Source: an uncultured Parabacteroides sp. (GTDB taxonomy: Bacteria > Bacteroidota > Bacteroidia > Bacteroidales > Tannerellaceae). From it: a stretch of DNA of 58,718 nucleotides. Each line of letters opens with the position of its first letter. The stretch's first letter is position 1. Where the stretch lies: the NCBI GenBank assembly GCA_934718155.1, contig CAKUZF010000017.1:1-58718 (forward strand), in the 5' to 3' direction. The translations under genes were made by a program, and so were the position numbers. The notes under the pieces were generated by a model. The model had not been told where the DNA came from. It made no database searches and saw only the letters and a list, made by a program, of their open reading frames with translations. Below, piece after piece: positions 43,301-50,496 of this stretch.

Positions 43301-43693
43301 AATGGCCATCACACCGACACCCGTTGGCTGACGTTAGCCGATACCCGTGGCCGAGGACTACGTATCGTGGCCGATAGCCTGCTGGAGTTCAATGCGCTGC
43401 ATGGCGCTATTGAGGATTTTGATGCCGAAGAGCAGACGCTGCTTCCTCGTCAGTGGAACAACTTTACGCCCGAGCAGGTGGCCAACCACGATGAGGCCGC
43501 GGCTGTCAACGTGCTGCGCCGTCAGCACCACATCAGCGATGTGACGCCCCGCTCATTTGTGGAGGTTTGCGTCGACCTTAAGCAGCAAGGTGTTGCAGGA
43601 TATGATAGTTGGGGCTCGCGTCCTGAGCCGGCTTACACCCTGCCTGCCAACCGCGACTATCGCTGGGGATTCACTTTGATTCCCCTCAAGTAG
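40352..43693 (+). CDS. Secreted beta-galactosidase, GH2 family
   Basis: 1113 residues from the ATG giving MRFLKKMILLGALGGFCLSGTLAQA, a signal peptide with likely cleavage after TLAQA; an in-frame GTG further upstream would spoil it. The LacZ layout is complete: sugar-binding domain (VPGNWEMQGHGTAIYTN), Ig-like domains, TIM barrel with acid/base E497 (SLGNEAGNG) and nucleophile E563 (MPSEYAHAMGNS), then the beta-galactosidase small-chain domain with GRGPQENYWDR and a C-terminal WGFTLIP. It is a periplasmic enzyme hydrolysing terminal beta-galactosides of lactose or host/plant glycans. There is no SusC/SusD pair nearby, so it is not in an evident polysaccharide locus. A one-mismatch -7 box (TATCTTCG) is at 40312. 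Confidence 0.95.
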   Translation: MRFLKKMILLGALGGFCLSGTLAQAPQEVLPYWQDIQVVQVGKELPRSSFMTYPDQASARSGRYEQSPYYQLLNGTWRFRFVEAYKELPADCVAPEADLSGWGEIQVPGNWEMQGHGTAIYTNHGYEFKPRNPMPPQLPEANPVGVYRREIEVPAAWDGRDIYLHIAGAKSGLYVYLNGQEVGYSEDSKNPAEFLLNNYLKPGKNVLALKIFRWSTGSYLECQDFWRISGIERDVFLWSQPKAGVQDFRVVSTLDDSYRDGQFRLAIDLKNHTAEARRLGVAYELLDDAGKTVASGKQALWVSPTGPQTASFEARIPGVAAWSAEHPNLYQLLMRVEEEGGETLEVVPFRVGFRRIEMKQLDQKAANGKPYTVLLFNGQPVKFKGVNIHEHNPETGHYVSEELMRKDFELMKRNNLNAVRLCHYPQDRRFYELCDEYGLYVYDEANIESHGMYYKLNKGGTLGNNPEWLLPHMDRTINMYERNKNHASVTFWSLGNEAGNGYNFYQTYLYLKNKEKGGMNRPVNYERALWEWNTDMYVPQYPDAQWLETIGREGSDRPIMPSEYAHAMGNSTGNLWDQWKAIYKYPNLQGGFIWDWVDQGLLQTDPKNGRSFYAYGGDFGTDMPSDGNFLCNGLVGPDRTPHPGMAEVKYAHQNVGFEAVDLEKGLFRINNRFYFSDLDGYTLHYTVTANERIIRRGQTRLSLAPQQTADYTVPLDGLKPQPGTEYFVNFTVTTNQPTSLIPAGYEVAADQFRLPIEPLPTNLRLKGPKLSVSDEGDNLSVSSSKVHFVFQKSTGTVTSYQVDGVEYFNEGFGLRPNFWRAPTDNDYGNGMPKRLQVWKQSSRDFKLADAALSMEGEDALIRISYLLPAGNLYLVSYRVHPSGVVKVDAHFTSTEMSAAETELSEEARTATFTPGRDAARREASKLNVPRIGMRFRLPQGMNRLDYFGRGPQENYWDRKAGSLVGRWQSSVEQQYVPYVRPQENGHHTDTRWLTLADTRGRGLRIVADSLLEFNALHGAIEDFDAEEQTLLPRQWNNFTPEQVANHDEAAAVNVLRRQHHISDVTPRSFVEVCVDLKQQGVAGYDSWGSRPEPAYTLPANRDYRWGFTLIPLK

Positions 43694-43748
43694 CGCGCGT
43701 GAGCTGCAGCCGGGCAGATAAGGCATTCGGCGAGTGATCGTCGATCGT

Positions 43749-43775
43749 GGGAGGATTCTGTAACTGCATCCTCCC
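43749..43775 (+). other. Hairpin downstream of beta-galactosidase
   Basis: GGGAGGAT (43749-43756) and ATCCTCCC (43768-43775) form an 8-bp stem with an 11-base loop. No T tract follows directly. Confidence 0.45.
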
Positions 43776-43817
43776 CTTGTAAAAATAACAATCAATCAAC
43801 AACAACAAAGCCCCATT

Positions 43818-43862
43818 CGGGTGCATCCCCTGTTTGAAGAGGGTGCACCCGCTGTTTCTTTT
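43818..43862 (+). terminator. Likely terminator of beta-galactosidase
   Basis: CGGGTGCA (43818-43825) pairs with TGCACCCG (43844-43851), extended by CCC/GGG past a one-base bulge. The stem is followed by CTGTTTCTTTTGT, a T-rich stretch. It lies between the gene and repeat array B; no ORF in 43694-44097 looks real. Confidence 0.65.
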
Positions 43863-43922
43863 GTCTCTAATACGACGAAGACGGCGTGTCTGCCGTTAGA
43901 CGGAAGCAGGCGCATTTACCAC

Positions 43923-44072
43923 ATACGGCAACGAAAAAAACGACGGGCAACGGCGTAAATTTCGAAGCCCATCGTTTAGAATTTCGACGGCCGTGCTGAT
44001 AGAATTCCATCGCCGTGGTTTTTCATGCCGACGGCCGTGGTTTTTCATGCCGATGACCATGGTTTTTCCACT
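43923..44072. repeat. Degenerate 22-bp-period intergenic repeat array B
   Basis: Successive 22-base units start at 43941, 43963, 43985, 44007, 44029 and 44051, preceded by a shorter unit at 43923. They share a CGACGG/CC-type first half and either AAATTT-type or GGTTTTTCATGC-type second half; for example units 44007 and 44029 share CCGTGGTTTTTCATGC. Unit 43941 (CGACGGGCAACG) matches unit 7237 of array A, and the CCGTGGTTTTTCA half matches unit 7259. Like array A it lies between convergent genes; it ends about 25 bases from the stop of the minus-strand gene. Confidence 0.85.
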
Positions 44073-44097
44073 AACTTTCCGTTGAGCCATTAAGTGT

Positions 44098-44856
44098 CTA
44101 TAGGAAAAGCTCATTCCGCTTTCTTTCTTTGCAGAGAGGCTCAAGATGCGCCGCCAATAGGTTGAGGCGTTCGCCGATGCCCCTCGCTTGAACAGGGCAA
44201 ACAGAGACGCATCGCATGCAGCCGATGCAAAGCTCTGTTGTGTTGCCTTTCAGGTTTTCCGCAGAGATTGCTCCGGTTGGACATTGGCTTGCACAAGTGC
44301 CGCATTCCACGCAATCGTCGTTCGCTGTAGGGTAGGGCCCCATGCAACCTTGCTTATAGGGACGATTCCCCGGTAATGCCAATGGCTCGAAAGGCTTGTC
44401 TTTCTTCGCTTTGTCGAGAATCGCCTCTCCGTATGAGGCCAAATCCTTGGCGTCCGCCTCGTCGGGTCTGCCTTTGCCATACATGCGGCAAACGCTGTGC
44501 TCCGCAATGGTAGCCACTGCCGCAATCACTTGAAAGCCGCTGTCAGTTGTCACATCCTGCATCTCCACCAGTGCGTCTTCGTAGGCTCGGTTGCCATACA
44601 CGGCAACGATTGCGCATTTAGCTCCATTTGCCTTGATCGCCTTCAGCCTTTCTACAGCCAAGGCTGGCACTCGGCCGGCATAGACAGGCATGGAGATGAC
44701 GACTAAGTCGTCTGCCGCAATGCTTGGCGAATTCAACTCCTCTTCCTTTACGCAGAGTTCTGTAAGCGTACTATTTGCGTCGATAGTTTTGCAGAGCAGC
44801 TCGCTCACACGGCGAGTTCCTCCTGTCGGACTGAATGTGATTTGGTGTGTTATCAT
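44098..44856 (-). CDS. EFR1-type flavodoxin-ferredoxin fusion protein
   Basis: 252 residues. The N-terminal flavodoxin-like domain (1-160) has the FMN phosphate loop FSPTGGTRRVSELL and the ring-binding MPVYAGRVPALA. The C-terminal half carries two 4Fe-4S motifs: C182-C185-C188-C192 and C210-C213-C216-C220, each followed by proline. This domain order is the EFR1 family, a cytoplasmic electron carrier or oxidoreductase of anaerobes. It is divergent from the hydrogenase gene and may exchange electrons with it, which is inference from position. The 3' end adjoins repeat array B. Confidence 0.9.
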   Translation of the reverse strand: MITHQITFSPTGGTRRVSELLCKTIDANSTLTELCVKEEELNSPSIAADDLVVISMPVYAGRVPALAVERLKAIKANGAKCAIVAVYGNRAYEDALVEMQDVTTDSGFQVIAAVATIAEHSVCRMYGKGRPDEADAKDLASYGEAILDKAKKDKPFEPLALPGNRPYKQGCMGPYPTANDDCVECGTCASQCPTGAISAENLKGNTTELCIGCMRCVSVCPVQARGIGERLNLLAAHLEPLCKERKRNELFL

Positions 44857-44986
44857 ATATTCTGCTGTATCTCGTTTTTTATCTATTTTAATGCCTTGCC
44901 ATCTGAAAACGCCTGACCGACTTTATCGCCCAACTCGATGTAGCCGTTATGGACGTGGCATCGTATTTATTCGGTTTGTTCAAAAG

Positions 44987-44994
44987 CAAAAGTA
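44987..44994 (-). promoter_or_regulatory. -7 box for the flavodoxin-ferredoxin gene
   Basis: On the minus strand the sequence is TACTTTTG, a perfect match, giving a leader of about 125 bases. The rest of the 403-base gap (44857-45259) holds a GGTTGG/CCAACC hairpin (45029-45053) and a CCCTG-GGAA-CAGGG hairpin (45052-45065), with no ORF I would defend. Confidence 0.5.
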
Positions 44995-45222
44995 GGCATT
45001 TTTGTGCAAATAGCAGGTGTTTGGGTAAGGTTGGTTCCAATTGAAATCCAACCCTGGGAACAGGGGTCGTTGGAGCTGTTTTGATGCGGCTTAGGCGGAG
45101 GGATGCTTGCGTATAAGCGATTTATGAGATGATAATTTCAAAATGATATGTAATTTGAACCGAAATGCGGAAAAGCGATCTGTGGTTAACAAAAAAATAC
45201 TGTGTTTTTAAACTATTTTATA

Positions 45223-45230
45223 TACCTTTG
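45223..45230 (+). promoter_or_regulatory. -7 box for the [FeFe] hydrogenase
   Basis: TACCTTTG is a perfect TAnnTTTG, 30 bases before the start; a TGTG 18 bases upstream is a poor -33 element. Confidence 0.6.
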
Positions 45231-45259
45231 CCCCGATTAAATAATCTATATGGGGTATT

Positions 45260-46708
45260 ATGGCATTTACCAATAACGTTATGATTGTTCGTCACGGATT
45301 GCTGGCGAAACTAGTGAAACTGTGGAAGGAGAATCTCCTTCTGGAGAAGATTGATCGTTTACCACTTGAGCTGACGCCTCGTAAAGCCAAAGTTCGTGGT
45401 CGTTGTTGCGTTCATAAAGAGCGTGCGGTGTGGAAATACAAGACATTGCCTCTGTTAGGATTCGACATGGAAGACGAGGAGGATGAGTTGACCCCGCTTT
45501 CCGAATACGCAAGGCTGGCTTTGCAGCGTGAGGGGAAGGTCAAGAAAGAGAATCTGATGTGTGTGGTCGACGAGGCATGTTCTTCATGTGTGCAGGTCAA
45601 CTATGAGATCACGAATCTCTGTCGTGGCTGTGTAGCGCGAAGCTGCTTCATGAATTGTCCGAAAGACGCTATCCGATTCAAGAAAAACGGAAAGGCGGAG
45701 ATCGATCACGAGAAGTGCATCAGTTGTGGCAAGTGCCACGAAAGTTGCCCTTATCATGCGGTGGTTTACATCCCCATCCCATGCGAGGAGGTGTGCCCCG
45801 TAAAGGCCATCCGCAAAGATGAGTATGGCGTAGAGCATATCGACGAGAACAAGTGTATCTATTGCGGTAAATGCATAAACGCCTGTCCGTTTGGTGCGAT
45901 CTTCGAACTCTCGCAAGTATTCGACATATTGCATAGCATCCAAAAGAGAGAGCAGGTTGTAGCCATCGTGGCTCCCTCTATCTTGGCTCAGTTTAATGCC
46001 CCTATCGAAAACGTGTATGGCGCATTGCGTGAAATGGGATTTTCCGATGTGATCGAGGTGGCCCAAGGAGCGATGACGACCACCGAGAAGGAGGCAAGCG
46101 AGTTGCTCGAAAAGCTGGAAGAGGGGCAGCCGTTTATGACCACCAGCTGCTGTCCGTCATACATGCAATTGGCTGAAAAGCATATTCCAGAGATGAAGAA
46201 ATACATCTCATCGACCGGCTCGCCGATGTATTACACATCGCGCATCGTGAAGGAGAAATATCCGGATGCGAAGGTAGTGTTTATCGGCCCGTGTGTGGCG
46301 AAGCGCAAGGAGGCGAAAAATGATCCTTGTGTTGACTATGTGATGACCTTCGAAGAGGTTGGATCTGTGCTGAAAGGACTGGATATCCATATCGAGGAGG
46401 CTAAACCGCTCTCCGTGCTGTTTAACTCTGTGCGTGAAGCGCATGGATTTGCGCAAAGCGGCGGTGTGACTCAGGCCGTGAAGGTCTATCTGGGCGACAA
46501 GGCTCAGGCCGTTAAGCCTTTGCAGATAGCCAATCTTAACAAGAAGAATGTAGCTTTGCTGAAGAGTTTTGCGAAAACAGGCAAGGCTCCGGCCAATTTC
46601 ATCGAGGTGATGGCTTGCGAAGGGGGCTGTGTGACAGGTCCAAGCACGCATGCCGACAAGGTAGCCGGACAAAAACAATTCAATCGCGAGCTCGAAAAGT
46701 TTAAATAA
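45260..46708 (+). CDS. [FeFe] hydrogenase, group B type
   Basis: 482-residue cytoplasmic enzyme that makes or consumes hydrogen. The N-terminal 95 residues are a basic/acidic extension. Ferredoxin-type motifs follow: C121-C124-C129-C133, C153-C156-C159-C163 and C199-C202-C205-C209, all ending in Cys-Pro. H-cluster ligands are C297 (TTSCCPSY), C345 (GPCVAKRKE) and C453/C457 (MACEGGCVTG). The L2 and L3 motifs differ from group A (MPC, GGCxxGGG) and fit the group B enzymes known from gut Bacteroides. It is a single-gene unit between a -7 box and a long hairpin. Maturases HydE/F/G are not in the window. Confidence 0.92.
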   Translation: MAFTNNVMIVRHGLLAKLVKLWKENLLLEKIDRLPLELTPRKAKVRGRCCVHKERAVWKYKTLPLLGFDMEDEEDELTPLSEYARLALQREGKVKKENLMCVVDEACSSCVQVNYEITNLCRGCVARSCFMNCPKDAIRFKKNGKAEIDHEKCISCGKCHESCPYHAVVYIPIPCEEVCPVKAIRKDEYGVEHIDENKCIYCGKCINACPFGAIFELSQVFDILHSIQKREQVVAIVAPSILAQFNAPIENVYGALREMGFSDVIEVAQGAMTTTEKEASELLEKLEEGQPFMTTSCCPSYMQLAEKHIPEMKKYISSTGSPMYYTSRIVKEKYPDAKVVFIGPCVAKRKEAKNDPCVDYVMTFEEVGSVLKGLDIHIEEAKPLSVLFNSVREAHGFAQSGGVTQAVKVYLGDKAQAVKPLQIANLNKKNVALLKSFAKTGKAPANFIEVMACEGGCVTGPSTHADKVAGQKQFNRELEKFK

Positions 46709-46722
46709 ACACATTCCATCCT

Positions 46723-46778
46723 AACAGCCTCCTCCTGATCGGAGCTCTTTTGCCATGCAACCGAAGGAGGAGGCTGTT
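46723..46778 (+). terminator. Long stem-loop after the hydrogenase
   Basis: A perfect 14-bp stem (46723-46736 with 46765-46778, AACAGCCTCCTCCT and its complement) encloses a 28-base loop. No strong T tract follows, so it may be a 3'-stabilising structure as well as a terminator. Confidence 0.7.
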
Positions 46779-46834
46779 GGGTTGTAAAATGTGATTTCTC
46801 ACTCTGTTTAGGGTGGATAATTGAAAAAAACTCG

Positions 46835-46842
46835 TAAGTTTG
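46835..46842 (+). promoter_or_regulatory. -7 box for the phosphohexomutase gene
   Basis: TAAGTTTG is a perfect TAnnTTTG, 30 bases before the start codon. Confidence 0.6.
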
Positions 46843-46871
46843 CTTTTAGTATTAATATAACAGCGTAATTC

Positions 46872-48341
46872 ATGGATTGGAGAAAACTACAGAATGGTTC
46901 AGACATAAGGGGCGTGGCTCTTGAGGGCATCGAAGGAGAGCACGTGAACCTTACGCATGAGGTGATAGTGACGATAGCGAAGTCGTTCGTCAAGTGGCTT
47001 AGAAACACAACGGGGCATGATGCGCCTACGATTGCGGTGGGCATGGATTGCCGTCTTTCGGGCGAGCGCATCAAGTCGGCTTTCGTTGATGGGGCGGTGG
47101 AGGCTGGCGCCCATGTTGTTGACTGCGAACTTGCTTCAACTCCAGCTATGTTTATGACTACGATCAGTGAGCAGGTAAAGGCTCAGGCTTCGGTTATGGT
47201 GACGGCAAGCCATCTTCCTTTCAATCGCAACGGATTGAAGTTCTTCACTCCTAAAGGCGGACTCGACAGCAAGGATATCGCGGCCATCCTTGACATTGCG
47301 GCCAAGGGCGATTATGCTTTCGACGGAGCAGCGGGCAGCAGTGCGACGTTCGACTTTATGTCGGTCTATTCACGTCATCTTGCCGATTACATCTGCGCTG
47401 GAGTAAACGCCGACGATTATTTGCATCCCCTCTCGGGTATGCACATCATTGTCGATGCGGGCAATGGCAATGGAGGATTCTTCCAGGGCATACTGCGCTC
47501 ACTCGGCGCCGACACCGAGGGTAGCCAGTTTCTTGAGCCAGACGGACATTTCCCTAATCATATTCCGAATCCAGAGAACCCTGAGGCGATGGCATCGGTG
47601 TGTAAGGCTGTAGAGCGCAGCCATGCCGACCTTGGTGTGATATTCGATACCGATGTCGATCGTTCGGCAATCATCGGCCTGAATGGCGAGCCGATCAACC
47701 GCAACTCGCTGATCGCACTGATATCCGCTGTGATCCTCGAGGAGCATCCGGGCAGCACGGTGGTCACCGATTCGGTTACGTCAGACGGATTGGCCGAGTT
47801 TATCAAAGAGAAAGGTGGCAAACATCATCGCTTCCGTAGGGGCTATAAGAATGTGATAAACGAGGGCATACGGTTGAATGAGGCTGGCGAGGAGTGCTGG
47901 CTGGCGATCGAGACATCAGGCCATGCCGCTTTGCGCGAGAACCATTTCCTCGACGATGGTGCCTATCTCGCCGCTAAACTTATCGTTTATGCGGCCAAAC
48001 TGAACAAACAGGGCAAACAGCTGCACGACATCATTTCGACACTCAAGCAGCCTAAGGAAAGCAAGGAGATAAGGATCAAGCTGACCGAGCCCGACTTCAA
48101 GGCCTACGGGGCTAAAGTGCTTGAGGGCTTGAAGGCTCAGGTCGCAGACGTGCCAGGGTGGAGCATCGTTGAGCCAAACTACGAGGGATTGCGTGTGAGC
48201 TGTGGCAATAGCGACGAAGAGGGCTGGTTCTTGTTGCGTATGTCACTTCACGATCCCGTGATGCCTCTCAACATCGAGAGTAATGTGGAGGGTGGCGTTG
48301 CTGTCATCGAGAGCAAGCTTCAATCGCTTGGGCTCATCTGA
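46872..48341 (+). CDS. Phosphoglucomutase/phosphomannomutase family protein
   Basis: 489-residue alpha-D-phosphohexomutase. The active phosphoserine is S113 in VTASHLPFNRNGLKF, where SHLP replaces the commoner SHNP. The metal loop is IFDTDVDRSAII, the sugar-specificity loop is ETSGHAALRENHF and the C-terminal phosphate-binding loop lies near RVSCGNSDEEGWF. The substrate could be glucose or mannose phosphate and cannot be fixed by eye. Single-gene unit with its own -7 box and terminator. Confidence 0.9.
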   Translation: MDWRKLQNGSDIRGVALEGIEGEHVNLTHEVIVTIAKSFVKWLRNTTGHDAPTIAVGMDCRLSGERIKSAFVDGAVEAGAHVVDCELASTPAMFMTTISEQVKAQASVMVTASHLPFNRNGLKFFTPKGGLDSKDIAAILDIAAKGDYAFDGAAGSSATFDFMSVYSRHLADYICAGVNADDYLHPLSGMHIIVDAGNGNGGFFQGILRSLGADTEGSQFLEPDGHFPNHIPNPENPEAMASVCKAVERSHADLGVIFDTDVDRSAIIGLNGEPINRNSLIALISAVILEEHPGSTVVTDSVTSDGLAEFIKEKGGKHHRFRRGYKNVINEGIRLNEAGEECWLAIETSGHAALRENHFLDDGAYLAAKLIVYAAKLNKQGKQLHDIISTLKQPKESKEIRIKLTEPDFKAYGAKVLEGLKAQVADVPGWSIVEPNYEGLRVSCGNSDEEGWFLLRMSLHDPVMPLNIESNVEGGVAVIESKLQSLGLI

Positions 48342-48420
48342 TGTGGATGGCTTGGGGAGGGCATGCCGATCATAAGATTACCTATCTTTTTCGCCGCCAA
48401 CCCTACAATCCTTAACTTTT

Positions 48421-48454
48421 AACCCCACGGTGTGAGGCGAAATACCGTGGGGTT
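48421..48454. terminator. Terminator between phosphohexomutase and cysE
   Basis: AACCCCACGGT (48421-48431) and ACCGTGGGGTT (48444-48454) form a perfect 11-bp stem with a 12-base loop in the convergent gap. An AACTTTT run precedes and GTATAATCTT follows; it could serve both strands. Confidence 0.75.
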
Positions 48455-48490
48455 GTATAATCTTATAAGTTACGCCCACACCTAGTTGGG

Positions 48491-49249
48491 TTAAATTCCG
48501 GCTCCGTCGCAGAAGCAAGGCTGCTCAATGGCCTGGCTTTGGAGGATGCGAGAGTGGGGTGGTACGTCGTGTGTGAGCCATACGTTACCACCCACTATGG
48601 TGTCGTGGCCTATTCGCACGCGTCCGAGGATTGATGTGTTGGAGTAAACCGTGACATGGTCTTCTAGAATTGGGTGGCGGGGCACGTCGATAGGCACACC
48701 GTTGGCATCGTAGGTGAAGTTTTTAGCTCCGAGTGTAACGCCCTGATAGAGCATGACGTGATTACCGATGATGGTGGTTGCGCCAATCACAATGCCCGTA
48801 CCGTGGTCGATGCTGAAGTATTCGCCAATCTGTGCGGCGGGATGGATGTCGATACCGGTTTCAGAGTGCGCCATCTCGGTGATGATCCGTGGAATGACGG
48901 GCACGCCTTGCAGATGCAGTTGATGGGCAGCCCGGTAGTGTATCATCGCTTTCACCACGGGGTAGCACAAAATCACCTCCTGCATGCTTTTCACCGCAGG
49001 GTCGTTGTGCATAACGGCGTAGGTGTCGGTGTGGAGTAGTTGCGATATCTGAGGAAGCGCAGCCACGAAGTCGCTGGCTACTTCTGCGGGATTGTCGATT
49101 TCGGCAATGGTGGCGAGCTGTTCGGCCAGAATTGTGTGGATGGCCTCCTCGCCGTTTGTCCACGATGGTACATCTGAATAGTCGGGAAAGATTACATATC
49201 CAACAAGCTCCATGAGCTGTCTGAGCTGTGATAAGGATGGTGCTTTCAT
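48491..49249 (-). CDS. cysE: Serine O-acetyltransferase
   Basis: 252-residue enzyme that makes O-acetylserine from serine and acetyl-CoA, the step before cysteine synthase. An alpha-helical N-terminal domain precedes a left-handed beta-helix (about 140-230) with hexapeptide repeats: GIDIHPAAQIGEYFSIDHGTG, VIGATTIIGNHVMLYQGVTLG and HPILEDHVTVYSNTSILG. The catalytic His region is DHGTGIV. It follows cysK by six bases on the same strand, so both enzymes of cysteine synthesis share one transcript and one leader. Feedback by cysteine is known for the family. Confidence 0.94.
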   Translation of the reverse strand: MKAPSLSQLRQLMELVGYVIFPDYSDVPSWTNGEEAIHTILAEQLATIAEIDNPAEVASDFVAALPQISQLLHTDTYAVMHNDPAVKSMQEVILCYPVVKAMIHYRAAHQLHLQGVPVIPRIITEMAHSETGIDIHPAAQIGEYFSIDHGTGIVIGATTIIGNHVMLYQGVTLGAKNFTYDANGVPIDVPRHPILEDHVTVYSNTSILGRVRIGHDTIVGGNVWLTHDVPPHSRILQSQAIEQPCFCDGAGI

Positions 49250-49255
49250 ACTTTT

Positions 49256-50170
49256 TTATTCAAACAAAGAGGTTGATAGATAGCGTTCGCCGGTGTCGGG
49301 TAGCAGTGCCACGATGAGTTTGCCTGCGTTTTCATCTTTTCTTGCCAATGCGAGAGCTGCCGAAAATGCTGCGCCCGAGGAGATGCCTACAAGCAGCCCT
49401 TTAGCTCTCGCTAATGCTCGTGCGCCTTCGAAGGCCTCTTCGTCGCTTATTGTCATCACTTCGTCTACCACTTCTGCATTGTAGGTAGCTGGGACGAAGC
49501 CTGCGCCAATGCCTTGTATTTTGTGCTTGCCTGACATGCCAGTGCTGAGCACGGCCGATGAGGCAGGTTCAACTGCTACTATTTTCACTGCAGCGTTGTG
49601 CTTCTTTAGTGCTTTACCTGTGCCGCTTACTGTTCCACCTGTGCCTACACCCGCTACAAAGATGTCGATTGCGCCTCCGCTGTCGGTCCAGATTTCCTCG
49701 CCTGTGGTTCGTTCGTGCATTGCAGGATTAGCGGGATTGGTGAATTGGCCCAGGATTACAGCTCCCGGAATAGCGTTGCGAAGTTCTTCGGCTTTGGCAA
49801 TAGCTCCCTTCATGCCTTCGGAGCCAGGGGTGAGTTCGAGTCTTGCACCGTAGGCTTTAAGAAGGTTTCTTCGCTCCACGCTCATGGTGTCGGGCATGGT
49901 TAGAATGGTCTTGTAGCCTTTTGCTACACCCACCCAGGCAAGCCCTACGCCCGTATTGCCGCTGGTAGGCTCGATGATGGTTGCCCCTGGCTTTAATATG
50001 CCCTTTTGTTCGGCATCCTCGATCATGGCTAATGCAATGCGATCTTTCACGCTGCCGCCGGGGTTGAATGCTTCGATTTTTACTGCAATTCTTGCTTTTT
50101 GTCCTTTAAATCCGCTCATTTCCACCATGGGTGTGCGGCCAATGAGTTCGGTGATTGACTTGTAGATCAT
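49256..50170 (-). CDS. cysK: Cysteine synthase A
   Basis: 304-residue PLP enzyme that combines O-acetylserine with sulfide to give cysteine. The Schiff-base lysine is K42 in FNPGGSVKDRIAL. The substrate loop EPTSGNTGVGLAWV, the phosphate-binding GVGTGGTVSGTGKAL and GISSGAAFSAAL near the end are present. Together with cysE it forms a two-gene operon behind a leader of about 235 bases that contains a Cys-rich peptide and a terminator. Confidence 0.97.
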   Translation of the reverse strand: MIYKSITELIGRTPMVEMSGFKGQKARIAVKIEAFNPGGSVKDRIALAMIEDAEQKGILKPGATIIEPTSGNTGVGLAWVGVAKGYKTILTMPDTMSVERRNLLKAYGARLELTPGSEGMKGAIAKAEELRNAIPGAVILGQFTNPANPAMHERTTGEEIWTDSGGAIDIFVAGVGTGGTVSGTGKALKKHNAAVKIVAVEPASSAVLSTGMSGKHKIQGIGAGFVPATYNAEVVDEVMTISDEEAFEGARALARAKGLLVGISSGAAFSAALALARKDENAGKLIVALLPDTGERYLSTSLFE

Positions 50171-50224
50171 ACTGTTGTAATTTTAAAGTTGTTGTTATTC
50201 TGATTCTATTTTCAGAGTTGAAGA

Positions 50225-50259
50225 AAAAAAAACGCCCTGCCAATTTCGGCAGGGCGTTA
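50225..50259 (-). terminator. Intrinsic terminator upstream of cysK (attenuator)
   Basis: On the minus strand AACGCCCTGCC (50249-50259) pairs perfectly with GGCAGGGCGTT (50232-50242) over a six-base loop. The stem runs into nine T on the RNA sense (50225-50233, the last two inside the stem). It lies 54 bases before the cysK start with no gene ending there, so its job is to stop transcription inside the leader. Confidence 0.92.
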
Positions 50260-50324
50260 ATGGTATGTTTCGTGAATGGGGATATGCTAATGCTACAAAA
50301 TCATACGGTCATTGAGCCGAGCCA
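50249..50324 (-). promoter_or_regulatory. Predicted antiterminator of the cysK-cysE leader
   Basis: On the minus strand the end of the leader ORF reads GGC-tc-GGC-tc-AATG-acc-GTATG (50324 to 50303). It can pair with CATAC-CATT-aac-GCC-ct-GCC (50268 to 50249), giving 15 base pairs in short helices. The second strand is the left arm of the terminator, so the two structures exclude each other. Worked out by hand, no folding energy calculated. Confidence 0.7.
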
Positions 50325-50386
50325 ATAAGACTGATTCGGTACAACAGCAGCAACATGCCTGCGATGATGTGTAGAAATGTTTCATT
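50294..50386 (-). CDS. Cysteine-rich leader peptide of the cysK-cysE operon
   Basis: A 30-codon ORF about 20 bases after the predicted transcription start. It begins M-K-H-F-Y-T-S-S-Q-A, then has five Cys codons in a row at positions 11-15 (TGT TGC TGC TGT TGT, complement of 50342-50356), then T-E-S-V-L-L-A-R-L-N-D-R-M-I-L and TAG. Five adjacent Cys codons in front of cysteine-synthesis genes are very unlikely by chance. Ribosome stalling there when charged tRNA-Cys is low would leave the antiterminator half (codons 21-28) free; reading to the stop would cover it. It is a sensing peptide and need have no function after synthesis. Confidence 0.88.
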
Positions 50387-50413
50387 ATTTATCAATAATG
50401 TTTATTATGCCGC

Positions 50414-50445
50414 AAAACTATGTCATAAACCAGATAAAAGCAAGT
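50414..50445 (-). promoter_or_regulatory. Promoter of the cysK-cysE leader
   Basis: On the minus strand CTTG (50442-50445), a 20-base spacer and TAGTTTTG (50414-50421) fit the Bacteroidota consensus with one mismatch in the -33 box. The start would be near 50407, about 20 bases before the leader ATG. Confidence 0.78.
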
Positions 50446-50496
50446 GTTTTTCGGAAAAATGTCGAACTAAGGGGATTTTTCTTGACATAACCTGCT

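Noticed and set aside
43896..44144. 82-codon minus-strand frame across repeat array B
   Set aside because: It is a translation of the 22-bp repeats and overlaps the end of the flavodoxin-ferredoxin gene.
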